Assembly (NCBI RefSeq): GCF_946481155.1
Contig: NZ_CAMLMK010000023.1
Location: forward strand, 1-30,112
Source: an uncultured Flavobacterium sp.
Lineage (GTDB): Bacteria > Bacteroidota > Bacteroidia > Flavobacteriales > Flavobacteriaceae
Length of the DNA: 30,112 bases
Direction of reading: 5' to 3'
Position 1 is the stretch's first letter. Each line of letters begins with the position of its first letter. This document shows positions 9,388-15,728 of the stretch, one piece after another. The notes beneath the pieces are model-generated. The model searched no databases. It saw nothing but the letters and a program-made list of their open reading frames with translations, and was not told the origin of the DNA. Made by a program: the position numbers and the translations under genes.

Positions 9388-9448
9388 CAGCCGTTTTCCC
9401 GCTTTCCGTTCTATCCGCTGAGGCGGATGCCACTGCACTCGGGGCTAG
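9388..9448 (-). ncRNA. Folded dispersed element, possibly flavo-1-type RNA
   Basis: Read on the minus strand, the segment begins CTAGCCCCGAG, has the core GTGGCATCCGC / GCGGATAGAA, and ends GGAAAGCGGGAAAA. ATCCGC (9413-9418) and GCGGAT (9423-9428) form a perfect 6-bp hairpin with a 4-nt loop; the outer CCCG (9398-9401) can pair with CGGG (9440-9443). From memory this layout (GCCCCGA...GGCATCC-hairpin-GGATA...AGCGGGAA) resembles an element scattered in many copies through Flavobacterium intergenic regions, and may correspond to the flavo-1 RNA family; I could not check this. Only the fold and element boundaries are seen directly. Either strand may be the functional one. Confidence 0.45.
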
Positions 9449-9513
9449 AAGAGAAGCTATTTGCATTTTTGTGATCAGAGTGTCAAATAACCGAATAAAC
9501 ACATTACCAGAAT

Positions 9514-9963
9514 ATGAGCTTATCAACACAAATCATGGACGAGATGAAAACCGCCATGAAAGCAAAAGATACGGTTGCTTTAGAAGCATTACGCGCCATC
9601 AAATCCGAAATTTTATTGGCGCAGACCGCTGCCGGAGGTGCCGACGGATTAACAGAAGAAGCGGAAATCAAATTGCTTCAGAAATTGGTTAAGCAAAGAA
9701 AAGACAGCGCAGGAATTTTTACAGAGCAAAACCGTCCTGACCTCGCTGAACCGGAATTAGCGCAAATCGCAGTAATCGAGAAATTCCTCCCGGCACAGCT
9801 TTCCGAAGCGGAAGTAGAAGCAGTTGTAGCGGGTATCATCGCTGAAACCGGAGCCTCAGGAATTGCTTCCATGGGGAAAGTAATGGGATTAGCGACTGCA
9901 AAATTAGGCGGAACAGCGGAAGGCAAAACCATTTCGGCTATCGTTAAAAAACTTTTAGTATAG
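9514..9963 (+). CDS. GatB/YqeY domain-containing protein
   Basis: Small (149-residue) cytoplasmic protein of the YqeY family, related to the tRNA-binding tail domain of the amidotransferase subunit GatB. Its exact role is not established. The helical N-terminal part (IMDEMKTAMKAKDTVALEAL) and the motif LQKLVKQRKDSAGIF near residues 54-68 are family hallmarks, followed by the second helical subdomain containing VMGLATAKLGGTAEGK near the C-terminus. The ATG at 9514 is the natural start and gives the full family length. A gene of this family commonly follows ftsZ in Bacteroidota, so the position is expected. It is separated from ftsZ by the terminator and a 184-bp leader, so it is probably transcribed on its own. 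tRNA-Arg follows 57 bp downstream. Confidence 0.92.
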   Translation: MSLSTQIMDEMKTAMKAKDTVALEALRAIKSEILLAQTAAGGADGLTEEAEIKLLQKLVKQRKDSAGIFTEQNRPDLAEPELAQIAVIEKFLPAQLSEAEVEAVVAGIIAETGASGIASMGKVMGLATAKLGGTAEGKTISAIVKKLLV

Positions 9964-9980
9964 AATAGATTATCAGATCG

Positions 9981-10009
9981 TTAGACTTCTTAAATTTTTA
10001 GAAGTCTGA
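9981..10009 (+). terminator. Hairpin after the GatB/YqeY gene
   Basis: TTAGACTTCT (9981-9990) pairs with AGAAGTCTGA (10000-10009), 10 bp including one G-T pair, with a 9-nt A/T loop. It lies 18 bp after the stop codon and 11 bp before the tRNA. There is no T-run after it, so it may be an imperfect terminator or a processing/separation signal rather than a strong terminator. Confidence 0.45.
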
Positions 10010-10020
10010 CAATCAAAATT

Positions 10021-10094
10021 GGCCTCGTAGTTCAACTGGATAGAATATCAGATTTCGGCTCTGAGGGTTGGGGGTTCGAACCCCTCCGAGGTCA
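10021..10094 (+). tRNA. tRNA-Arg (anticodon TCG)
   Basis: A complete 74-nt cloverleaf. The acceptor stem is GGCCTCG with CGAGGTC (one G-T pair), the D stem GTTC with GAAT, and the anticodon stem TCAGA with TCTGA around the loop TTTCGGC, anticodon TCG, reading CGA. The variable loop is GGGTT; the T stem GGGGG pairs with CCCTC around the canonical loop TTCGAAC; the discriminator base is A. The 3' CCA is not encoded and would be added after transcription. Confidence 0.95.
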
Positions 10095-10099
10095 CGGAT

Positions 10100-10168
10100 A
10101 AATAAAAAGTACAAACTAAAATGTCCAAGCTTGCTTGAGTATTTTAGTTTGTACTTTTTATTTTCAAA
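10100..10168 (+). terminator. Very long hairpin, probable tRNA-Arg terminator
   Basis: A perfect 23-bp inverted repeat (10100-10122 with 10141-10163) encloses an 18-nt loop that contains the 8-bp palindrome CAAGCTTG. The 3' arm is U-rich (GTACTTTTTATTTTC), as expected for an intrinsic terminator, and begins 5 bp after the tRNA. The loop and 3' arm also form the beginning of the tandem repeat described next. Confidence 0.55.
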
Positions 10169-10327
10169 GCGGAGCTTTGTAGGGGAAGGCGCAGCCAACC
10201 CCTCTTTTATTGAAAATGTCCAAGCTTGCTTGAGTATTTTAGTTTTGTACTTTTTATTTTCAAAGCGGAGCTTTGTAGGGGAAGGCGCAGCCAACCCCTC
10301 TTTTATTTAAAAAGTCCAAGCTTGCTT
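10118..10327 (+). repeat. 95/96-bp tandem hairpin repeat downstream of tRNA-Arg
   Basis: Two near-identical copies, 10123-10217 (95 bp) and 10218-10313 (96 bp, one extra T), plus a third that stops after GTCCAAGCTTGCTT (from 10314). The copies otherwise differ only in the last few bases. Each full unit contains a U-rich hairpin arm, a small hairpin CAAAGC-GGA-GCTTTG (10165-10179 in copy 1) and a composite hairpin AGGGG-aa-GGC-gca-GCC-aa-CCCCT followed by CTTTTATT (10181-10210 in copy 1). Neither strand has a believable coding region; the open frames here merely read through the repeat. The gene-free stretch from 10095 to 10408 holds only these repeats and the convergent-side terminator. Confidence 0.85.
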
Positions 10328-10342
10328 TTAAGTTTTAAAGCA

Positions 10343-10383
10343 AAAACGACTCAAGAATAATTCAGCTATTCTTGAGTCGTTTT
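10343..10383. terminator. Perfect 17-bp hairpin, bidirectional terminator
   Basis: AAAACGACTCAAGAATA (10343-10359) pairs perfectly with TATTCTTGAGTCGTTTT (10367-10383), loop of 7 nt. It is flanked by T-rich sequence on the plus strand (TTTTGTTTTA) and by A-rich sequence on the other side, so it can stop transcripts from both directions. It lies 26 bp past the stop of the minus-strand gene 10409-10792. Confidence 0.8.
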
Positions 10384-10408
10384 GTTTTATGGTGAAGTTG
10401 AAATGTTC

Positions 10409-10792
10409 TTAGAATCGATAACCCACTCCATACGTCCAAATCTGATTATCATCGGCATCATAGCCATAATACGGCGTAATAATCATCCAGTGCCTGTACT
10501 CGATAATCGGTGAAACGGCCAATCGCGGAAACGCTTTGTCATCAATAACAACCAGTGAAGGAAAAGCACCTACGCCTATTTTAAAATTCTTATTACATTT
10601 AAATTTAAGACTCGGTCCGCCAACAGTAATCCCAATCGTTTTTTCGCCGAATGCAAGTCCAACCATTCCTTCAAAACCAAACTCAATTTTCTTTTCCTGT
10701 GATGATTGTGGGACTACAGCGGTTTGGGCGAAACCCGCGACTGAAAGGAATAACAAAAACAAATAAAAGCCTTTCTTAAAAATAACGGTCAT
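10409..10792 (-). CDS. Small putative outer-membrane beta-barrel protein, family unknown
   Basis: A 127-residue product not recognised as a named family. The N-terminus is a signal peptide (FKKGFYLFLLFLSVAGFAQ, cleavage after about residue 22). The mature ~105 residues alternate polar and hydrophobic residues in several amphipathic strands rich in Gly, Tyr and Phe and end in YGVGYRF, an aromatic C-terminus typical of proteins inserted by the BAM machinery. The length would allow only a small barrel of perhaps eight short strands, or a partial one. The start is the ATG at 10792, 10 bp downstream of the antiporter stop codon, so it is almost certainly co-transcribed with the antiporter. A role in ion or acid-stress physiology is inferred from position only. 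Confidence 0.7.
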   Translation of the reverse strand: MTVIFKKGFYLFLLFLSVAGFAQTAVVPQSSQEKKIEFGFEGMVGLAFGEKTIGITVGGPSLKFKCNKNFKIGVGAFPSLVVIDDKAFPRLAVSPIIEYRHWMIITPYYGYDADDNQIWTYGVGYRF

Positions 10793-10802
10793 AATTCTCT
10801 AA

Positions 10803-13073
10803 TCAGGGTTTAACAATCAATATGGACGGCGTATTATTAAGCCAAACACTATGCGAATCAATTTGCTTTTTCCAGCTGTCTAAACTGATGATCATTAAAT
10901 CATGCTGCTCTAAAAACTCTTTCTTAATAGTTCGCTCCTGACTCAGCATAATATGGTTCGGCGCAATTTGTTCAATGGAACGCACCGTTTCCTGAATTCC
11001 CTGATTGCTTTTAATTTGTCCTACTGCATCCAAAACCGTAATCTGGGAGCCGTTATTGTGGATTAATTTTTGCGCATATTCAATCAGAAACGCATCTTCC
11101 GCACTGAAAACCGGTATGAAAATATGATTGATTTCTTCTAAATCCTTATCAACAAAAATTCCCACCGGCATTTTGCTGTTGGCCAGGATTTGCCTTGTTC
11201 GCTCATCAAAAGGAGAATTCTCAAATAGACCTTCTTTACCCGTGATTTTGTCTATGAAACGATCCGGATTTATGATTCTTGTAGTAAAACCAAGTATTTT
11301 CCCCAGTAGCGTACCTTCAAATATAGATTGTCCTAATCCGATTAATAGCAAGTCATATTCCCCTTGATTGGCAGTTTCAGTAATTTCCGAATCAATATCA
11401 TTTGACACTTTAAACAGCGTAATGATTTTCTGGTTCAAATGCTCCGATTCAGAAACAACCGGAGAAAATGTATCTCGCTCATAATCTTTAACATCAAAGG
11501 TGTGCACCTCAGAACTTAATGATAAATGCATCGCAGTGACCACAGTGTTTCCGGTCTGTTTTTTTACCAGACTGTTGGCCAGTTTCAGCAGTTTTTTACC
11601 TTTTCCGGCCGTAGCAAAAGAAATCAGGATTTTATATTTACTCTTGTTACCTATTTCTTCCGGAATAATCGCAGGTTTGCTCTTGAATGCATAATTGATC
11701 AGGTCTAAAGCAGGCCCTGTCATGAAAGTAGTTACCAGCGCCATAATCACCATCATGGTAAATATTTCAGTAGATAATACGCCTAAATCATATCCGATAT
11801 TCAACACAACCAGTTCCATTAAACCTCTTGTATTCATCAGCGCACCAATAGACAAACTGTCTTTCCAATTGTGTTCCACAAATTTAGCGGCCAGTGCACT
11901 TCCGAAGAATTTGCCCGCTACCGCAACGAGAATAATCACTGCGGTAAGTTTCCATAAACCGGGATCATTAAGTAACCCGATTTGTGTTCTTAATCCTGTA
12001 AAAACAAAGAACAAGGGAAGCAGAACAATCACTGAAACATCTTCCACTTTGTCAATAAATATACTGCGGAATTTGCTGTTTTCCGGCATCATGGTTCCTG
12101 CCATAAACGCTCCGAACAAAGCGTGAATTCCTATCAATTCAGCTGCATAAGAAGATAATAGTAAGGTCAGGAAGAAAATTGCAACAACGGGCTTGTTCAG
12201 GCTTTCTCTTGTGGCATTTAGGTCTCCGACTCTTTTTAAGAAAGGACGTACCACTTTCAGCATCAGCATTACATAAATTACCGACAGTGCAATAATGTAT
12301 ACCGAACTGGCAAAAGAACCTGCTTTTACGATGGCAATCACTGCAGCCAAAATACACCATGCCGTGATATCATCCGCTGCCGCACAGGTAATTACAATAC
12401 TGCCTAATTTCGTTTTATGGATTCCGCGTTCCTGAACAATTCTCGCCAGAACCGGAAAAGCGGTAATGCTCATGGCAATCCCTATGAATAATCCAAATGA
12501 AGTAAACTCAACGCCTGCAGGAGCAAAGGATGAATAGATGTAATAGGCCAATCCCAATCCCAAGGCAAAAGGGAATATGATGCTGGCATGGCTTATCACA
12601 ACGGCATCGTGGGCCTTATTTCGGAGCGCTTTCAAATCCAGCTCCATGCCGATAACAAACATGAAAAGTATTAATCCGAACTGGCTCAGGAACTGTAAAT
12701 TACCTAATGATTCTTTCGGAAATAGTAAGGCTGAAAATTCAGGGAAATGCATTCCGATTAAAGAGGGCCCTAAAACGATACCGGCAATAATTTCACCAAC
12801 TACAGAAGGCTGCCCGATCTTACGGCAAATCCATCCAAAGAAACGGGCTACTAAAATGATGGTAACAATCTGAGCCAAAAGAATAGATAAAGGATGTTGC
12901 AGATTGTGCATCATGGAAGCAACAAAATCGTTCCAATGTCCGCTTTCCAACTGACTCGGAATAATTTCCCTTCCGGCCTCAAGCGTTTTTCCCTGCATGA
13001 TAATCCAATACATCAAAGCAGAAAATCCACCAATAATGATTAAATAAAAAAACGAGTTTTTAAGACTTCTCAT
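10803..13073 (-). CDS. CPA2-type cation/proton antiporter with C-terminal USP-like domain
   Basis: Inner-membrane monovalent cation/proton exchanger of the CPA2 (KefB/NapA-like) superfamily; whether it moves Na+ or K+ cannot be told. I start at the ATG at 13073, 756 residues. A TTG three codons upstream extends the frame but is less likely, and GGAAG lies just before the ATG. An extra N-terminal membrane helix (about 8-26) and a short extracytoplasmic loop precede the exchanger domain (about 60-460), which has typical motifs such as QPSVVGEIIAGIVLGPSLIG and ADDITAWCILA, the paired acidic residues expected for transport. Residues ~480-750 are soluble and resemble universal-stress-protein modules. 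Upstream on the minus strand CATATTTG (13109-13116) is a one-mismatch -7 element. Confidence 0.9.
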   Translation of the reverse strand: MRSLKNSFFYLIIIGGFSALMYWIIMQGKTLEAGREIIPSQLESGHWNDFVASMMHNLQHPLSILLAQIVTIILVARFFGWICRKIGQPSVVGEIIAGIVLGPSLIGMHFPEFSALLFPKESLGNLQFLSQFGLILFMFVIGMELDLKALRNKAHDAVVISHASIIFPFALGLGLAYYIYSSFAPAGVEFTSFGLFIGIAMSITAFPVLARIVQERGIHKTKLGSIVITCAAADDITAWCILAAVIAIVKAGSFASSVYIIALSVIYVMLMLKVVRPFLKRVGDLNATRESLNKPVVAIFFLTLLLSSYAAELIGIHALFGAFMAGTMMPENSKFRSIFIDKVEDVSVIVLLPLFFVFTGLRTQIGLLNDPGLWKLTAVIILVAVAGKFFGSALAAKFVEHNWKDSLSIGALMNTRGLMELVVLNIGYDLGVLSTEIFTMMVIMALVTTFMTGPALDLINYAFKSKPAIIPEEIGNKSKYKILISFATAGKGKKLLKLANSLVKKQTGNTVVTAMHLSLSSEVHTFDVKDYERDTFSPVVSESEHLNQKIITLFKVSNDIDSEITETANQGEYDLLLIGLGQSIFEGTLLGKILGFTTRIINPDRFIDKITGKEGLFENSPFDERTRQILANSKMPVGIFVDKDLEEINHIFIPVFSAEDAFLIEYAQKLIHNNGSQITVLDAVGQIKSNQGIQETVRSIEQIAPNHIMLSQERTIKKEFLEQHDLMIISLDSWKKQIDSHSVWLNNTPSILIVKP

Positions 13074-13196
13074 CGCTTCCAATTTTTAAATTAGCATTTA
13101 TTGCACTGCAAATATGGGAAGTGATTTTTGAGGAATAAAGCGAAACGGAAGGTAATTTCAACCGGATGTAATAAGTAGGGAAAACTTTGTAATAAG

Positions 13197-13913
13197 TTAG
13201 ATTTTTACCTTAATTAAAAAGTCGGAGCGGTACTTTTCGCTAAGCGCTAAAGTATGGTGTTTACCGTTTTCCTGTTGATGCAGTGTAATCTCATTATGGC
13301 TGAAAAATTTCACGGCATTCATGGCGATGATTTCCTTTTTGTTCACTCTGCAAAAATCGGTTTCAGGAAGTTGGGTTAAAAGCGAGTCGAAACTAATGTT
13401 CTTTAAGATCAATGAACTGCCGTCAACCAAAAGTAATTCCTTGTCTCTACTGTCAATGGTTGCAGTTTTAATATGCTGTATCTGATGAAAATACAATATA
13501 GCTTTTCCTTTGTCCGTATTTAACTGAATGTGTTTTTGGGTCAATGTCGGTTTGTTGAAGTGTTCCAGTGCTTTTATGACCGCTTTCTGCAAACGTTCTC
13601 TGGTTACTGGTTTGGTGATGTAATCCACGGCGTTGACATCAAACGCTTCTGCCGCGTGTTCTTTATAGGCCGTAGTGAAAATAATCAGTTTGTCCTGAAG
13701 TAAATTGGCCAATGCTAAACCATTCATTCCCGGCATTTCAATATCCGAAATACATAAGTCAAAATCAAGCGCAGGCATTTCCGCAAGCAGTTTCTCCGGA
13801 TTGTCAAACGACTTTACAATTTCCAATTCGGGTATTTGCTCACATAACATTTTTAGGTATGTCAGTCCCGGCAATTCATCATCCAGCAGTAAGCATTTGA
13901 GTTTTGTATTCAA
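13197..13913 (-). CDS. LytTR-family response regulator
   Basis: Two-component response regulator of 238 residues: an N-terminal receiver domain with acidic pair D11/D12, phospho-acceptor D57 in SDIEMPG, T80/T81, K101 in ITKPV, and a C-terminal LytTR DNA-binding domain (about residues 135-237). Regulators of this type usually bind direct repeats upstream of target promoters; none was assigned here. Its start overlaps the 3' end of the histidine-kinase gene by 35 bp, which indicates a translationally coupled pair transcribed kinase first. Its target is unknown; the antiporter immediately downstream and the divergent peptidase gene are candidates by position only. Confidence 0.93.
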   Translation of the reverse strand: MNTKLKCLLLDDELPGLTYLKMLCEQIPELEIVKSFDNPEKLLAEMPALDFDLCISDIEMPGMNGLALANLLQDKLIIFTTAYKEHAAEAFDVNAVDYITKPVTRERLQKAVIKALEHFNKPTLTQKHIQLNTDKGKAILYFHQIQHIKTATIDSRDKELLLVDGSSLILKNISFDSLLTQLPETDFCRVNKKEIIAMNAVKFFSHNEITLHQQENGKHHTLALSEKYRSDFLIKVKI

Positions 13914-14619
13914 GGAGATTGATTTTTAAGTGCGCAATATAAACGTCATTTTCAACAAAGCGATCCAGTTTGAACTGATTTTTATAAATAATCTTTAAAC
14001 GCTGCTCCAAAGTAGTAGCTCCAATGCCACTTTTTTCTTTTTTTAATTTTCGTTTCTCTGAAATTTTATTGGAAACCGTCAGATAGAAACAGTTGTCCTT
14101 AAATTCGAATACAATCGAAATAAAGGCGTCAGGACTTTGCAAATCGGCGTGCTTGAATGCATTTTCGATTAAATCAATCGATATCAAAGGAGCCAGCAAA
14201 TTTTGTTCATACAGTTTTTCGCCTTCGTTTATTTTGGTTTTGACTTTCAGTTCGAAGAGTGGACTGACTTTAGTCTTATTAATCTCAATAAGGTTCAGCG
14301 CAAATTCTATTTCTTCTTTGGGAGTAACGAACTTTTTCTGACTTTCGTATAAAATGTAATCCAGAACGTTAGCTAACTTATCTAATGCAAAATAAGTCTG
14401 ATAAGCGTGAGATTGGATAGAGTTAAGAATGTTTTTGAAAAGATGCGGATTCAACTTTGATTCCAGTGTGTTCAGATGCAGATCATTGACTTTCATCTCA
14501 AGCAACGAAAAGTTTTCCTGTAGTTTCTTTTTTTCTTTGCCCGAACGGATTAGGTGAATAACCAGAAAAGCAATGCCAACCAGCAAAAGGATTATAATGG
14601 ATAATAAGGTATAAATCAT
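13879..14619 (-). CDS. Single-TM sensor histidine kinase (LytS/YpdA-like His_kinase family)
   Basis: Partner kinase of the LytTR regulator. I start at the ATG at 14619 (246 residues, MIYTLLSIIILLL), because a perfect -7 element lies only about 30 bp upstream and longer versions would begin before it. One transmembrane helix (about residues 2-24) is followed by a short coiled-coil stretch. The His_kinase motif LNPHLFKNILNSI carries the predicted phospho-accepting H59. The ATP-binding domain shows the N-box IDLIENAFKHA (N153, H157) and a G-box SGIGATTLEQRL. There is no recognisable sensor domain, so the signal must come through the membrane helix, a partner protein or the cytoplasm. It overlaps the regulator gene by 35 bp. 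Confidence 0.9.
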   Translation of the reverse strand: MIYTLLSIIILLLVGIAFLVIHLIRSGKEKKKLQENFSLLEMKVNDLHLNTLESKLNPHLFKNILNSIQSHAYQTYFALDKLANVLDYILYESQKKFVTPKEEIEFALNLIEINKTKVSPLFELKVKTKINEGEKLYEQNLLAPLISIDLIENAFKHADLQSPDAFISIVFEFKDNCFYLTVSNKISEKRKLKKEKSGIGATTLEQRLKIIYKNQFKLDRFVENDVYIAHLKINLLEYKTQMLTAG

Positions 14620-14649
14620 GGCTTTGGTCGTTGGATTACTTTTAAGAAG

Positions 14650-14657
14650 CAAATTTA
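14650..14657 (-). promoter_or_regulatory. -7 promoter element of the kinase/regulator operon
   Basis: On the minus strand TAAATTTG matches the Bacteroidota -7 consensus TAnnTTTG perfectly. It is 30 bp before the ATG at 14619, giving a leader of about 20-25 nt. No clear TTG is present at the -33 distance. Confidence 0.6.
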
Positions 14658-14811
14658 CATTATTTTTTGAATGTCTATTTTCTGCTGTGTTCCAAGGGAA
14701 CATAATCTGTTTAAAATTAACAGGCAAAACTTGCGCACACCATTTTTTTGATTATTTTTAAAACGGAGAACGGCAGGACATAATGCGGTTCATTTTATTA
14801 GCCCCAATCGA

Positions 14812-15621
14812 ATGAGTGTTTTAGAAGATTTTTTGCTTGTTTTAGTGGTTTTAATTTTTGTTGCATTGCTCGTTTTCAGAGTGGTGGAACGTGGCTATAT
14901 TACTTTTTACAACAAACCGTTATATGTTCATTGGTATCCGTTTCCGAAGAAATTGACTAAAGCACAACGTTCGATACTTCAGAAGGAATTTGTCTTTTAT
15001 AAAAATCTTACGCCAAAAGATAAAAAATATTTCGAATACCGTGTTGCCGATTTTATTGAAGAATACGATTTCATCGGTAAAGAAGGTTTAGTGATTACCG
15101 ATCAGATGAGAGTCCTGGTTTCTGCAACTTCCACGATGCTGACTTTCGGTTTAAAGAATTACCTGTACGATGTCTTTGAACGGATTATCATTTATCCGGG
15201 AGAATATTATTCGACTGTAAGTGATGAATACCATAAAGGCGAATTCAATCCCATGGTGGGTGTAATTGCTTTTTCATGGAAAGATTTTCAGGAAGGGTAC
15301 AAGATTGATAATGATAATCATAATTTAGGATTGCACGAATTTGCCCATGCACTGAATTTTCAGGCAATGAAGAGCAATAATACCAGTATGACCATTTTCT
15401 CTGATATGTTCAGCGAGATTATGGTCGATATCCATCATCCGCCAAATGCTAAGCGCTTAGTCGAATCAGAGTATTTCCGAATTTATGCCTACACTAACAA
15501 ATTTGAATTTCTAGCCGTAGTCCTTGAGCATTTTTTCGAGACACCAAGGCAGTTCAAGCAGGAATTTCCAGAGTTATTCCATAAAGTCGAACTGATGATT
15601 AACTTCAAAGAAAGTCGCTAA
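14812..15621 (+). CDS. MtfA/M90-family zinc-dependent peptidase
   Basis: Predicted zinc metallopeptidase of 269 residues related to MtfA (peptidase family M90). In E. coli MtfA binds the glucose repressor Mlc; no Mlc role can be assumed here. Residues 7-24 form an N-terminal membrane helix, so the catalytic part is probably membrane-anchored; this helix is additional relative to the soluble E. coli protein. The zinc site HEFAH is at 175-179, with the probable third ligand E239 in the segment VVLEHFFETP. The start is the ATG at 14812. It is transcribed divergently from the kinase across a 192-bp region, in which no good plus-strand -7 element was found. Confidence 0.88.
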   Translation: MSVLEDFLLVLVVLIFVALLVFRVVERGYITFYNKPLYVHWYPFPKKLTKAQRSILQKEFVFYKNLTPKDKKYFEYRVADFIEEYDFIGKEGLVITDQMRVLVSATSTMLTFGLKNYLYDVFERIIIYPGEYYSTVSDEYHKGEFNPMVGVIAFSWKDFQEGYKIDNDNHNLGLHEFAHALNFQAMKSNNTSMTIFSDMFSEIMVDIHHPPNAKRLVESEYFRIYAYTNKFEFLAVVLEHFFETPRQFKQEFPELFHKVELMINFKESR

Positions 15622-15671
15622 AATTTTGTTAAAAAAGACTTTGAAAGACGTCCTAAAGTACAGATAAGAAG

Positions 15672-15679
15672 TAGCTTTG
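15672..15679 (+). promoter_or_regulatory. -7 promoter element of the RND efflux operon
   Basis: TAGCTTTG is a perfect TAnnTTTG match 49 bp before the ATG of the adaptor gene, predicting a leader of about 43 nt. A TTG is present 28 bp upstream, longer than the usual 17-23 spacing, so the -33 element is uncertain. Confidence 0.6.
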
Positions 15680-15728
15680 TTAGTACCCAATCAAAAATAA
15701 AAAGTATAAAAGCTGCTATCATAATCCT

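Noticed and set aside
9471..9692. Plus-strand 73-codon frame overlapping the GatB/YqeY gene
   Set aside because: It overlaps the conserved gene in another frame and has no family likeness.
10013..10310. Open frames on both strands through the tRNA-Arg region (for example a 93-residue minus-strand frame)
   Set aside because: They read through the tRNA and the tandem repeat, giving internally repeated peptides; no start signal or coding bias supports them.
10021..10327. Phage or island attachment site at tRNA-Arg
   Set aside because: Repeats share only AACCCCTC with the tRNA T arm; no tRNA 3' duplicate, integrase or foreign-looking genes are present.
13074..13082. TTG start for the antiporter
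   Set aside because: An ATG three codons downstream follows directly and begins the membrane helix; the TTG adds only three residues.
14799..14812. TAGCCCCAATCGA before the peptidase gene, similar to the edge of the 9388-9448 element
   Set aside because: Only the edge matches; the central hairpin and the AGCGGGAA side are missing.
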